NCBI GenBank assembly: GCA_003254925.1
Contig: QANZ01016407.1
Span: 1 to 64,000, forward strand
Direction: 5' to 3'
DNA: 64,000 nt
DNA from: Chamaecrista fasciculata
Taxonomy: Eukaryota; Streptophyta; Magnoliopsida; Fabales; Fabaceae
Of the stretch, positions 11,103 to 23,673 are shown in pieces (position 1 is the first letter of the stretch; the number at the start of each line of letters is the position of its first letter). Both the position numbers and the translations under genes were made by a program. The notes below the pieces were generated by a model. That model searched no databases, was not told the DNA's origin, and was given only the letters and a program-made list of their open reading frames with translations.

Positions 11103-13916
11103 ATGCTTGGGTGTCTTCGTTTCATGTTTGTTATTAGCTTCGTCATGGGTTTTAGTTGTAGGGTTGAAGCTGTGGGTGTTAACTGGGGCACCTCGGCCTC
11201 CCACCCTCTACCACCGTCCAAGGTGGTGCTTCTCTTGAAGTCCAACAACATCAACAAAGTCAAGCTCTTCGATGCCGACTCTAATGTTCTTCAAGCCCTC
11301 TCTGGCTCTAATATAGCCGTCACTCTCGGCATTCCCAACAATATGCTTAGAACCTTTAACTCTTCCAGGAAGGCTGCTCACAGTTGGGTTCATGATAATG
11401 TCACCCGCTACTTTTCTATTGGAGCTACCGGAGTTCGCATCCAGTATGTTCTCTTACATACTTTCTTCTGACATCGCTTTCCAATTTTTGGGTTTTCAAA
11501 GTAAATGCCACCGGCAGAGGATAACTGGGTTATCTCAGTTTCTCCCTTTCATTTCTCCATTTGCTCCCCCCCCTTTTCTGCTTACAAGATTTTGGTGTCT
11601 TGAGTTGTTGTAGTCTTATTTGAACTGTTTCTTTCTTCTTTTGTCTCCGTTTATTTGTATTCATTTTTACTCGTGACTTCTTGCAAACCGATGATGCTGA
11701 AAAATACTGAGAGCTTTTTTCTAAATTTCACTGTCCATTTGAATTTTGATGATCGAGCTCCTGAAGAATTTAAGAAAATAAAGAGAGCTGAGGACCGCTG
11801 AAAGAAAGTTTGAGAGAGCATGGCTTGTAGATGAGAGAACAATACCATAAACATAAACAAGTGCAGAATCCTAGTTGGTATTCGTTTTCTGAGGCCGTAG
11901 AGAAACTTTGTTTAAGTCGCCAGGTTCTACTTTAAACTGTCAAAACTGAGTGCTGGTCCAAATAGGGTGATGATAGTAACAGATGAGATGTTGTAATATG
12001 TGGTTCCAGTACTGAAGATTGCATAGCAGTTAGTTTCTGTTACATAAATAATGCATCTTTTGATCCCAGATGAAAACTATAAAAGTTTGAATCTATTTCC
12101 TTAAGGATTCAATTTTAGGAGGAAATAATATTTGAATATCCTAGTTTGCATGCTTGGAGCATGAATGTTGGTCTTTTACTTTTTGCAACTTGATTGCGTC
12201 AAAGCTTGTGCTTCACCCTGAGAATATCAATGATGGAAGTGTCTGATACTTTGTTGACTTTTGATCTTATAATGCACTCTTGGTTTAAAACCATGACATG
12301 TTAATGCGGGAAGCTTCTTGCTGATGGCGGCTTTCAACTTTCTTTCTATAATGTTGTTGAAAAATAATAATCTTAAACATTAAAAATAGAAGATAAATTA
12401 TAGAATGATACCCTAATCTCTCTAGTTAAGGATACGGATTAATTGTTCCTAGAGGATAACAGTCTCCTTCATCCTTCACAGAAATCTAACAAATATTGCT
12501 TACTGCTTGGTATGGAACCTATGTAATTGGCCCAACAAGGAAAATATTTTGAGGCTGTTCTAGATATTAGTAAATTAGCTTCCACAGTAGATTGTGAGTT
12601 GGCCTGTCTTTTCTTCTCTTATAAGTCGTTTTAATCAGCTAACAGAAATTGGAACAGGCTAATGAGAAATTTGTCAAGGAGGTATTACCTGTCTGTTTGG
12701 CTAGAGCCATTTAACTTTACCACAAAATTTATTCTTTAGCCTAATTTAAAAACGTGAATTATCTTTGAAGAATGATAGATATGGTGTTAAACAAAACTTC
12801 TGCAGATATGTTGCTGTTGGTGATGAGCCATTTCTCCAAAGCTATGGTGAGCAATTTCATCCCTTCATCATTGGAGCAGTTACAAACATTCAGGCAGCTT
12901 TAATGAAAGCAAAACTGGACAGCAAGGTGAAAGTTGTGGTTCCATGCAGTTTTGACAGTTTTCAGTCAGAGGCCAACCTTCCCTCCAGAGCGCGCTTCAG
13001 ACCTGACCTTAACAAAACCATGATTGAGCTCCTCACGTTTCTTGACAAGCATGGATCACCTTTCGTTGTGAGTATTTCTCCATTCTTAACCCTACTTCAG
13101 AACAAAAACATCTCACTGGACTTTGCTCTCTTTAAAGAAACTGCACACCTTCGTAATGATAGCCATAAGGCATACAAAAACAGCTTTGACCTTAGCTATG
13201 ATACCGTGGTTACAGCATTATCAACAGTGGGATTTCCAAATATGGACATTGTTGTGGCAAAGATTGGTTGGCCAACAGATGGAGCAGTCAACGCGACCTC
13301 ATACCTTGCAGAGACCTTCATGAAAGGTTTGATGAACCACCTCCATGGTAACTTGGATACCCCACTTAAACTTCGGCATCCACCTATTGAAACATACCTT
13401 TTTAGCCTTCTTGATGAGGACCAAAGGAGCATTGCTTCTGGAAATTTTGAGAGGCATTGGGGTTTATTCACGTTTGATGGTCAAGCAAAGTATCATGTGG
13501 ATCTTGGCCAAGGTTCAAAGAGCCTAGTGAATGCACAAAATGTTGAGTATCTTTCTTCTAAGTGGTGTGTAGTAAACAACAACAAGGACTTGTCTAATGT
13601 GACTGCCAGTGTTTTAGATGCTTGTTCAAATGCTGATTGTACTGCACTATCTTATGGTGGATCTTGCTTTAACATCAGCTGGCCAAGTAACGTATCATAT
13701 GCTTTTAATAGCTACTATCAACAGCATGATCAAAAATCCGAGAGCTGTGACTTTGGGGGTCTGGGTTTAATCACAACTGTAGATCCATCTATGGATCTTT
13801 GTAGGTTTCCGATTGAGATTCGTACTTCACATTCTGAAATTCCCAGGATTTATTATCACCAGTGGACAACCTTACTTGTGGCGACCCTCTTGGCATGCTT
13901 TTGCTATTTGACATAA
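11103..13916 (+). CDS. GPI-anchored GH17/X8 protein, glucan endo-1,3-beta-glucosidase-like with altered nucleophile site
   Basis: Two exons (11103-11443 and 12806-13916) encode 483 residues. Order: signal peptide (about 1-23), mature start VGVNWGT typical of glycoside hydrolase family 17, the acid/base motif as VGDEP (E121; usual form VGNEP), and a C-terminal X8/CBM43 domain from about SSKWCVV to DLCRF with its cysteine set. A hydrophobic tail (LLVATLLACFCYLT) fits a GPI signal. GH17 enzymes cut 1,3-beta-glucan (callose), and X8 domains bind it, so the protein should sit at the plasma membrane or wall. The expected nucleophile motif EIGWPT or ETGWPS is instead AKIGWPT, with Lys at residue 266 where the catalytic Glu should be. 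The protein may therefore bind but not cleave glucan. The 1.36 kb intron interrupts a Gln codon. Many N-glycosylation sequons are present. Confidence 0.93.
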
Positions 13917-14597
13917 GGTAAGATGGAGATTATTTTTGCGGCTCTCTCCAGCTTATTAGTCCTGTTGGTTTTTATTGTTGAGTTAGATGATTTTGCACTT
14001 CAAAGCTCTTATTCGTTCATACATTTCTGATTATTCCACATCTTTTGGAGGCTATGGGATGCCCATCCCTTGTAATAATATGAAAAACTCATCTATCATT
14101 ATGCTGCATGATTGTCATGAAATGTGCCAATGTGGTCATGCAATTTTGGTAGATGTACAAACACAATCATGACCACTGGATTTATAGGCCAATAATACTA
14201 TTGGCACTAGAAACATACAACTCCACAAGAAGATCACATACATTTCAGGTTTCAAGATAAAATAAGTGGTTGATCGATTTACTTAGCCTTTGAAAAAAAA
14301 ATGAAATCAAGTAATTTGGCTTGATTCTCAATTGAAGAAGAAAATAGATTTAGTTGTACATAGTCAATGGATTATTATTATTTTATATGTTTTCCCACTA
14401 ATTTATAATTTTATATTATTTATGGACTTCTTTGGCTACAGTTTACAAGTCTCTTCCTATTATCCTTCGCTAGGCCCCTCGATCAGTCAGATTCATTCCA
14501 GTGTGCCCGCTTCACTCGGCTTGTGTGTGTGTGTGTTTAGCCAAATACTTCAATCGGCTTGAATGGTTATTGCATTCGATTACATCAATACTTACCG
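13917..14597. other. 3' flank of the GH17 gene
   Basis: The stop at 13914-13916 is followed directly by ggtaagatgg, a good donor sequence, so a 3' UTR intron is possible. A (gt)n run lies at about 14520-14537. No gene is seen. Confidence 0.5.
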
Positions 14598-15046
14598 GGG
14601 GTGTTCATTGCGTTGCGCCAACCCGCTAAAACCAACCCAACCTACTAGTTTGGGTTGGTTTGGCGAGTTGGTTTGGGTTCGAAAAGTTGAGCCCGTTGTG
14701 GTTTGGGTTGAACTGCGGGTTTTAAGATTTTGAGCCCGCTCAACCCAACCTAACCCGTCGGCCCGCTATAATATTAAATAAAAAATAAAATTAATTTTTT
14801 ATTTAGTTAAAATTATGTTTTAATATCACAAATAATATTATTTTTATAATTTGGTCAATTCATAAATTTTTATTTTCAATTTAGTCCATAAAAAACAAAT
14901 TGTGAAGGACCAAATTAAAGAAAAAAAATTTAAGAGGGACCAAATTTTTTATAAAATAAATATATAAAAAATAAAAAAACTAGTATGGGCTAACCCAACC
15001 CAAACCAACCCGTCCTAAACCCAACCCAACCCAACCCGTGAACACC
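14598..15046. mobile_element. hAT-like MITE with 'ggttgggttgg' subterminal repeats
   Basis: The ends are gggtgttcattgcg on the left and cccgtgaacacc on the right, inverted relative to each other. Both ends carry many copies of ccaaccc / gggttgg (for example ccaacccaacccaaccc near 15020-15036), and the centre is AT-rich. This design is common for hAT-related MITEs. I could not identify a convincing 8-bp target duplication, so the exact ends are uncertain. Confidence 0.6.
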
Positions 15047-15524
15047 GGATAAACACTAGGATGCGCTTTGGGAATTGTTATCGCCACTCAAGAGAATTAT
15101 CATCCCTACTCAGAACGAAACTAAAAAAGGATCTACGTAAATGTATGATTTTAATTCATTTATTAATTTTACATATTAAATTTCATTCTAATAGTAAATA
15201 TAGAGATGGAATTGACTGACAAAGTGATTTTAAAATTTCTGTACGTAAGAATCTTCCAAGCGGAGTCTACAGGTGTCGTTATTTTACACGGACTAAACTC
15301 TGCACTAGAAGTAAAATTAATACATTGGAGTAGAATCTACACTTGAAGTAAAACCTGCTGTTGAAATATCTCTATCTACATATCTAAATGACTAGAACTT
15401 GATAATTCAATACAAATATCACCAAATTATGTACGCCTTAATTAATAAACAATTTCATTAAGATCATAGGTATATATATATTTTCTCCATCTCTTGTTTC
15501 AATAACAATAAAATCACAGAATGC
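15047..15524. other. 3' flank of the FLX-like gene
   Basis: AT-rich sequence that should contain the 3' UTR and polyadenylation region of the minus-strand FLX-like gene. I see no other feature. Confidence 0.5.
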
Positions 15525-18499
15525 CTATCTATTCACATGCGTCTGCAGTTCATAAGGATGTTGTAGAGCTGCTCCAGACGCATATTGTGGAAGAGCATCA
15601 GCCCCTGCTTGAATCTGAAAATGTCGGCAAATTTTGTTATTTGTTATTCCAGTAATAATTTTTGTATGGAGAGAATGGCTCCCCTGAAAACAATATATCT
15701 AACAATTCACATTTAATTTTAGAAAAAAAGAAGAAGCTACATTTCATCGCCATCCGGCATATTTAGTAGTACTTCACCTTAATTTGGCAATAAAATGAGT
15801 TGGAAAAGAAAATCACCCAGAAAAAAATGGTTGGAGGAAGAAGGGGGCTGCAGAAAATGATAGAAGGAAAATCTTAAAATACATATTCAGCTAACTTTTT
15901 TGTTGTTGATGTAGTATTTTGAACTATTATCACAATATATTCTAATTAGTAATTACCTTTACTTTCTATCCATTTTTTAAGAGATATACTTGGCCGGATG
16001 TAGGTTAAATATTGTCAATATCATTTCCTCTTCATCTTCCAGTTTCCCAAATAAAATTGACTTTCACTTTAAATCTTCATCCATCACAAAATCATTCATG
16101 ACACTTTCACTCAATCCAAACAAAACTGGATTTAGAAAGCAAGTATCTAAATAGCAAATATATTTTTGAATTAAGTCACCACCACCAGTAAGTTCAACAA
16201 CTTTGGGATAAAGAAAAACAAAGAACAGCATTTTCAATGCAAATGCCAATGAACAAACTTATTTCTTGCCCCACGTTATTGGACATTACGTGGTCAAACA
16301 TGTAATAGCATGTTGTTTATAATGTTAACGTTTACATTTAACAATAATTAGTAGTTCAGACCCCAACCTCCAACAACGCAACAACCATCTCTTTATTATT
16401 TTAATAACAAGTAAAAAGTGGATTCCAATATTTCAGATGGGAACTCCCCCATTGAGTTCTCTCAATATAATATGATAAATTTAGATATTTAGTGAAATAA
16501 ATAAAACAAAGTTTGATACATACCTGGTGCATGCTATAAGAGTCAGAGAATGCATTGACTCCATAACCCATTTCATGATTATCATAGTTTGCAGGATATC
16601 CAGGACCTGAATATAAACAACTCCAAAATTTTAAGACAGAGTTCACCCCGAATTTTAAGCTACATTTCGGTTGTATAGAGAAAGTGCTTCAAGATAAATA
16701 AGCAATAAAGTCAAATTACTTGGGTTTGTCACTGCAGCCACAGCAACAGCTGCCCTTGCCCTCTTCTCTGCATTAGACAGCTCTACACGTAATTTTTCAA
16801 CTTCGTGAACCATTATGATCATATTTTTGTCCATTGCCTGTCTGTGCTCAAGGTTACTAGCGTGTGTCTTCTTCTCATATTCAATGGCATTCCTATATTC
16901 ACCAATAAATATAAGCATATACCTTAATTGTATCCTAAAACCCTGTCTGTGATAAGCAGTGTTCCTAGCATCCCCAAAAGAAAGAGCAAAGAAAAAAAAT
17001 TACATGCATGTAATTTTTATACTGTTCAAACAATCCATTTCTCTTGTCTACAATTTTTAGCAAAATTCTTCCCAATATCTTTGTATTTCCAACAAAAATC
17101 ACCTTGGACTTAAAAAATCCTGGAGACAATGCTCAATGGGGATCTATCAAAAGCTACAGAGTGTAGTGCTTCAGAAGTCTAAAAAATAAGAAGGAAGACT
17201 AAGCCATGCTAATCTGCATAAGATAATAAGCTCAAGAGCACTTGTTCTCAATCTCCTTTACGTTTAAGAGCTATAGAAACAAATCAAACAGTAGAATATC
17301 ACTAGTGTAATTATATATACCAACAAATAGTTTTCTAAGAAGTGAAAATTGTAAGAATTGTGTACAACAGTAATTGGTGACACATTAGGTTCGCAAGTAA
17401 CATTTATTTCATTATTTATTTTATTTATTTTAAAGAAAGTAAAATAATACTGGGGTTTCTGCTAGTCCCATAATGGGAAGTAGGAACTGCTTAAACAATC
17501 ACTCCTTATACGAAATCATGATAGGGGAATGAAAATAAGCGGTTCGAGTTCAGGGGCACATTGAATTTGGAGCCTGATCTATTGTTTTCAGGCCAATCCA
17601 TTCATTATGGAATCATATAGGATATTGTTTCCAGCACTAAGTCTAAAATCCAAAATGCATCAATCCACTAATGAAAAAGAGCCAAATGCATTCTGCAAAC
17701 AGTTACAATGCAATGAACTAATGATGTACATTTCATTTGCGAGAAGACTATACAAGTGGACACTAAATTTTTCATGTCGTTATGTGAATGTCCATGCTTC
17801 TTTGTGGGTGCCGCAACAATCAGACAGCACAGCACAGTAGGCATTTACCTAATTTGTTTTCTCTCACCACTAGCAGAGAAATTATCTTTTTATTTGTGCA
17901 AATAAATTTTGAGAAACACATAATTTCAAGTATTACATGTATAGCTTCAGGAGAGGAGAAATTGACCTTCCTCGTTGAATCTCATGGCGCATAGCCTCTA
18001 TCTCGGCCTTGATGGCAGGCAGGTGGTGCGACTCTGCACGAAGCCTGGAAAGTTCGGTCTGAATGGCCTGGAACTGGGAGGCAAGGTCGTTACTGGCGGC
18101 ACCAAGGTCGTGTATATCTGTCCGAACCTGAAGGAGGTCGGAAGTGATGGCGTCAATGGAGCGGACTTGGGCATCCATGTTGAGGGATTTCTCGTAAATC
18201 TGGCGCACCTCAAGGTCTCTCTCAGCCTTCACATCAGCCACAGCGGAGGATAAGTGACGGAACTCTTGCTGAGCGGCGGATATTTCTTGCTTCAGCGCCA
18301 CGTGGGTGGCTGCCAGGCTTCGGTTGTCCAGGAGAAGGGACTGAATGTGTCGATGCTGTGCAGCCACGCGGTCCTCCAGTGCGGCCACGGACGAACACGG
18401 CGACGGACGGCGGGAGACCTGAGATTCATCGATTAAGGGATTTGGGCGACTCACAGAGCCTTCTCGGCGTTTCGAGGACCGACGCTTTCTTCCGGTCAT
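15525..18499 (-). CDS. FLX-like coiled-coil protein
   Basis: Four exons on the minus strand (18499-17967, 16892-16720, 16606-16524, 15614-15525) join in frame to 292 residues. A short basic head (TGRKRRSSKRR) is followed by a long coiled coil beginning near ALEDRVAAQHRHIQSLL. It continues through LKQEISAAQQE, AVADVKAERD and AIKAEIEAMRHEIQRGR, then EYEKKTHASNLEHRQAM and HEVEKLRVELSNAEKRAR. The tail is Gly/Tyr-rich (GYPANYDNHEMGYG). This is the layout of Arabidopsis FLX and FLX-like proteins. FLX works with FRIGIDA to promote FLC expression; other members have less defined roles. Which paralogue this matches I cannot say. There are no enzyme motifs. The ATG at 18499 precedes the basic head, and the C-terminus ends HVNR. 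Confidence 0.9.
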
Positions 18500-19390
18500 G
18501 ATGATGATGTCCACACTCCAACTCGATAATTGATTTTTGATACACAGAACCAAAACCAATCCAGTAATAATTTGATACCTGTCATACTACAAAGATATAC
18601 ACATCAATAACATTTAGGGTATACGCTTAGTCTCATCTCATCTCATGTCTTCTTTTTTTTTTTTTAACATCATGCCAAATTCTATAATAATNTTCTTTTT
18701 TTTTTTTTTTTTAACATCATGCCAAATTCTATAATAATGTATTATGTTCTCACAACACAAACTCAGTCATCTTTTTTTCATTTTTGGACAGTATGTGGCT
18801 CCGGGATGTGGGCTGCCCCATCTTCACAATCATAACGTGCTTGGCTCTACCCCGGCCCATCCATTCCTTGCCTCCCACTACATTTAATTTTAACCCTAAA
18901 ATATAAATATTAGGTCAAAAATCTATTTTAATCCCTAATATTTCTTTTATTATTTGGTCCTTAATATTTTTTAATAGTTTTATTATTAGTCTCTAACTAT
19001 TGAATATCAATTATATCTCTCTCGTTTCAAACTCGAATGCGATTAAATCAAAGTTACGAGGTAAATTTGATGAGTTATTTCTTTGCCTAGTTGAAGTTAT
19101 CGATAAATAAAGTCAAATTAAACATAAAAAATTGAGTCTGAAAATGGGTTGTTTGTTTCATAAATTTGGTGATATTTATATTGTTTCAAGTCTGAATGCA
19201 ACAGAAACTAAGCTACAAGTTACTCTTGACGAGTTATTTCTTTATATAATTTGGACAGTTGACAAATGATGTCAAATAGTACTTTAAAAGATAATATTGA
19301 TGTTTTGACCAAACTCATTTTTGGAGTATTATTTACTTCGTTTGTCAATGATTCCAACTAAAAAAAAAGGAAACTCATTGTGAAAATGTA
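18500..19390. other. Intergenic DNA 5' of the FLX-like gene
   Basis: It contains the FLX-like promoter side and a tandem duplication around an n (described separately). The remainder, with phrases like 'atttggtccttaatattt', looks like decayed transposon ends. No gene is seen. Confidence 0.5.
18649..18738. repeat. Tandem duplication around a single n
   Basis: A poly-T run followed by taacatcatgccaaattct and ataataat is present at 18649-18691 and again at 18693-18738, separated only by the n at 18692. The copies differ only in T-run length. This is most simply an unmerged overlap from gap closing across a homopolymer. Confidence 0.85.
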
Positions 19391-19869
19391 GGGTCCGTTT
19401 GGTATGTAAAGAGGTAAGTAAAGTAAAGTGTTTTACTATGGGAAAATGATGAGGAAAGGAAAGTAGTTGAGGAAATGTAAAGTAGGTAAAGATTTAAAGT
19501 ATTTGGTATAAAAAGGTATGGGAGGGAAAGTAAAATAGATATAGAAAGAAAATGACAAAAATGTCCTTTCCACAATCATCACAAGGCCACCGCCGCCGCC
19601 GTCCACCGCCGTCTCGGTTTCATCAAAAAGGAAGAAAATGGGATGGGAGTAAGAGGGCAAATTAGGAATTCTACTATAATTCCTTAGGTAAACTTGAATT
19701 ACATAAAAAATGTGAAGTAAAGAAAAATGACATATATAATGTAAATGCCTTTACATTGTAATCTACTTTACAGAGCCCAAATTGTCATATCAAACACCTT
19801 AAACTTAAAGTATTAAAATCCGAACCCAATTACATTGTAAACCCCTTTTACACCATACCAAACGAATCT
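19391..19869. mobile_element. MITE-like element with 'gtttggta' inverted ends
   Basis: The left end gggtccgtttggtatg and the right end cataccaaacgaatct are imperfect inverted repeats. Subterminal gtaaag / ctttac repeats face each other as well. Possible 3-bp flanks 'gta' occur on both sides. The superfamily is uncertain (Harbinger- or hAT-like). The GC-rich patch ccgccgccgccgtcc at about 19590-19605 is internal. No transposase is present. Confidence 0.5.
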
Positions 19870-20668
19870 GTAGTTGGCCATAATCAACGAGGCATAAGCT
19901 TAATGTGAAAAATATAAAAAGGCAAAGGTATTCTTTTGATCCCCAAACTTCACATAAACTTTCAATCTCATTCTCAATATTTTTTTCTGTAAATTTCATC
20001 ATTTGCTCTTATTTTAATTAAATATTAATGACATCTACGTGGCTCATAACATGTAATGTAAAATGGATAGAAAAATAATTTAAATTTTATTTTAGATTGA
20101 AAAACGAGACAAAGTCTATAATAATTTATTGAAATAAATTAGTCAAAAAAGTAACATTGACAATAAAAAAAATATTGAGTACAAAATTCAAAGTTAATAT
20201 AAAATTTGAACTTTGAAGATAAAAAAGAGTGCTTTTGCAAATAAAGGATCCCAAATCCCTAATTTGACAAACCCTAAATTGATTTTGTTTGTACACAAAT
20301 CAGATAGTCGTAGACTCGTCGTCCCAACAAAAATCCACTTCAGCTCCATTAATACACCCTTATACTTCACCTCCCGAAACTCTTGTAAGCTCTTACAAAA
20401 ATTCAACTACGAAGATCTCCCGGAATCTTCCATGCCCCTTTTTTATTTGTGTTTTTGATTCTTGGGATGAAATGAAACTAAACCATTGTTTTACCAGATA
20501 GTTGTTCATGGCGGAGGCCCACAGCTCTCGTTTTCCAAACTCATTCCAAACGTGCAACAATCCAAATCCCCATATTAAGCCAAACACTAATTTAGTCGTC
20601 AAAGTTTTTCAATCAAGTTTGTGGATTCAAAGTTTGATTACCTAGTTTCGGGTTCCGAAAAACCATTC
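19870..20668. other. Upstream region of the mitoferrin gene
   Basis: AT-rich promoter and leader sequence. The codon at 20621 is GTG, not ATG, so the first usable in-frame start is 20669. Nothing else is supported. Confidence 0.5.
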
Positions 20669-23600
20669 ATGGCGACAGACGCGACGGCCAAATTCAAAAA
20701 CCCCGACTTTCGTCCTGTTCCGCAGCCGCCAGATTTCCATCCTGAGATCACAGTTTCAGCCCACGATGGCCTCCATTTTTGGCAATTCATGATTGCGGGT
20801 TCCATCGCCGGCTGCATTGAGCACATGGCGATGTTCCCCGTCGACACCGTGAAAACCCATATGCAAGCTCTCGGGTCATGTCCAATTAAATCAGTTAGCG
20901 TTCGACAAGCCCTCCGGTCGATTTTGAAATCTGAAGGTCCATCTGCTCTGTACCGTGGTATCGGCGCAATGGGTCTCGGTGCTGGACCGGCACATGCTGC
21001 GTATTTTTCCATTTATGAGGTGTGTAAGAAATATTTCTCTGGTGGAAATCCCAACAATTCCGCTGCCCATGCGGTTTCGGGTGTATGTGCTACAGTTGCA
21101 AGCGATGCTGTGTTTACGCCCATGGATATGGTAAAGCAGAGATTGCAATTAAGTAATAGTGGGTACAAGGGTGTTTGGGACTGTATAAAGAGGGTGTTGA
21201 GTGAAGAGGGGTATGGAGCATTTTATGCATCATATAGGACTACAGTTTTGATGAATGCGCCATTCACAGCGGTGCATTTTGCTACATATGAAGCTGCAAA
21301 AAGAGGTTTGATGGAGGTTTCCCCGGATAGTGCTGACGATGAGCGCTTAGTTGTTCATGCTACAGCTGGAGCTGTTGCTGGAGCATTGGCTGCTGTGGTT
21401 ACCACACCCCTCGATGTGGTTAAAACTCAATTGCAATGTCAGGTAAACTTTTTTAAAGCCTTATGCCCTTTCCCCTGAATTTGGTGTTTTGCCTGGTTGG
21501 AAATTTTTACAGTTTTGACTAGCATATGTTAAAGCTAGTTTATCTAGCTTTCTAGAATACGAATCGCTAAATGAGTTTATCTACCTTAAACCTTCTTGAA
21601 TTTGTGCCTAGAAATGGGGGAAAAGGTTTTACAATAATGACAGGTTTTTTGTTGGTTAAATTTGACAAAACTTGTTACATGATGAGGAGGCAGAAAAAGG
21701 GGAATTTTGATTTGAATGTACTTACTATCCGGTCTATTGTGTTTTTCATATCCTTTCTAGTCACTAGCTGCCTATGTTTTGCTTGTTAGTGGATTCGAGA
21801 ATTAATAGATATTGTTTCTATGTAGGTTTTCCCCCATAAATTTCATTAATCCAAATAGGAAATTTCTTATGAGCTTATGTTTTGGTAATGCTGGACATTA
21901 TTCATGAGCAACTTCAGCATTTACTTTAAATAAAAGATGTGATGGTGTGGCTGAGACTTTATAGATGACACCAAGTAACTAGGTGATGCTAGTTTTTCTT
22001 TTTGAGGTGAGTAGCTCTATTATCTGGGAATTGAGTTGGAAAATACAGAGAGATCAGAGCAAAGGAAATTTAATTTGAAAAATAACAAACATAGGCAAGA
22101 CGAGCAGCAAGATATGTGGAAAGAGATAGAAAAAGAAGCTGAGTCATATTCTGGCACAAAATATAAGAGTTTACCATTGATTATGCTAATATAAAGAAAA
22201 GCACATAGATATTCGTTTTCAAGAGTGTTAGACTCATAATGGACGTGGACACTAAGACTACACACTACTAACATTTTTCTACGTGTGTGAAAATTTTTTG
22301 GCTTGAATATGCTCTGAACACAGCTTGGACATAGCAGATATGAGAAAGGATGAAATTAGTGACTAAAAATCTTGATGTGGTCATAGAGTTCTAGTTTAAC
22401 ATCCTTGTATTTAGTAATGTTGATAGAAAACAATAATGCAAGGTAGAATATATGATGGGCCTGACATCCTTTTTTTCTGTAAGAGACTTATTAATAGGAA
22501 TCTTCAAAAGTCAGGATTCAGGTATTGAATCTGTGTATCATATATATGCTAAGATATTGTATCTACATCTCTATCATATAGATTCTTCTTTTAATAGATT
22601 TTATGGTGGTGAGCGTGTTTAATTTGTGCCTTTTCAAAGTTAAATTCTAAGTCAGAGAGGATCTGGTTTATTCATTGTTATTAGAAATTTAAGCACAGTA
22701 CTGCACTGTGGAAAGATGACAGCAATATTATCAAAGTCGATGAGTCTTATTACCCCATCTCCAATTGGTAACATTACAGTCAAAGAGTAATTAATTGCAA
22801 AGAGACTGGCTGGTGATCGGGTATCCCAAATTCTCAATATCATGTTATTGATGGTTTCCTTAGTTAAAAGCCAATGCAATTGCATGAAATATATACATTG
22901 GACGTCAAAATTTGAAGACATCTCATCAGACTGCTAATCACCCAACCACTTGAGCTAGCCAACATGGGTATAAAACTTAGTGCTTTAACGAGATGGAGAA
23001 TGATTTCTTTTTGGTTAAAGTCAACCTGATAATGATGAAGATGTTCAAGTGTTATTTTGCAACTCGTGTTTAATTAGATTATTTCCCAAAACTGGGGTGA
23101 AATACTTTTGATGTTGTATAAACTCGTATGTACGACTAACAGTTGACAAGAACGTTTTCCTTTCATATTTTGGATTTATTTATTTTTTGTTATCGAATGG
23201 AGGTTTACTTATTTAGATTGGGTCTCTGCCATCCTGTTGTTAACTGTTTCTTTCTTGAATTAGATTGTTTTCATGGAGTAAATTGCCGTTTGGTCAAGTT
23301 GTTCTTTGTCTGCAAATTGGTATTGCAGATGCTTTCTTGCTAAGAATGCCTGGGTATCTTTGGGTGGAAGTATCCTTATTAATAAAAAAGGAGAATATTA
23401 GATGACTATTCTAAGTTCTAACAATCTTTCCTTTTCTTTTGATTTTTTTATTAATAGGGCGTTTGTGGCTGCGATAGATTTAAAAGTAGTTCAATCAGAG
23501 ATGTTATTAAAACAATAGTGGAAAAGGATGGATACAGAGGGCTTATGCGAGGTTGGATTCCAAGGATGCTTTTCCATGCCCCTGCGGCTGCAATCTGCTG

Positions 23601-23673
23601 GTCTACATATGAAGCCGGGAAGACGTTTTTCCAAGAATTGAATGAGAGCAGTGATAGGGGCTCTATCACCTAA
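20669..23673 (+). CDS. MIT1: Mitoferrin, mitochondrial iron transporter (mitochondrial carrier family)
   Basis: Two exons (20669-21442 and 23458-23673) encode 329 residues, close to the size of plant MIT1/MIT2. Three carrier repeats are visible. Their signature Px[DE]xxK motifs read PVDTVKTHMQ, PMDMVKQRLQ and PLDVVKTQLQ, and conserved stretches such as LYRGIGAMGLGAGPAHAAYF and NAPFTAVHFATYE fit mitoferrins. These carry iron across the inner mitochondrial membrane for Fe-S cluster and heme synthesis. The start MATDATAKF was chosen because the codons further upstream lack an ATG. The 2.0 kb intron lies between the second and third positions of the third repeat (after LQCQ) and is phase 0. The MIT1 versus MIT2 assignment is not resolvable, and plants usually have both or a single merged type. 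Confidence 0.95.

Noticed and set aside
20621-20668. N-terminal extension of mitoferrin
   Set aside because: The upstream in-frame codon is GTG (20621), which is not a normal plant nuclear start. The ATG at 20669 gives the expected length.
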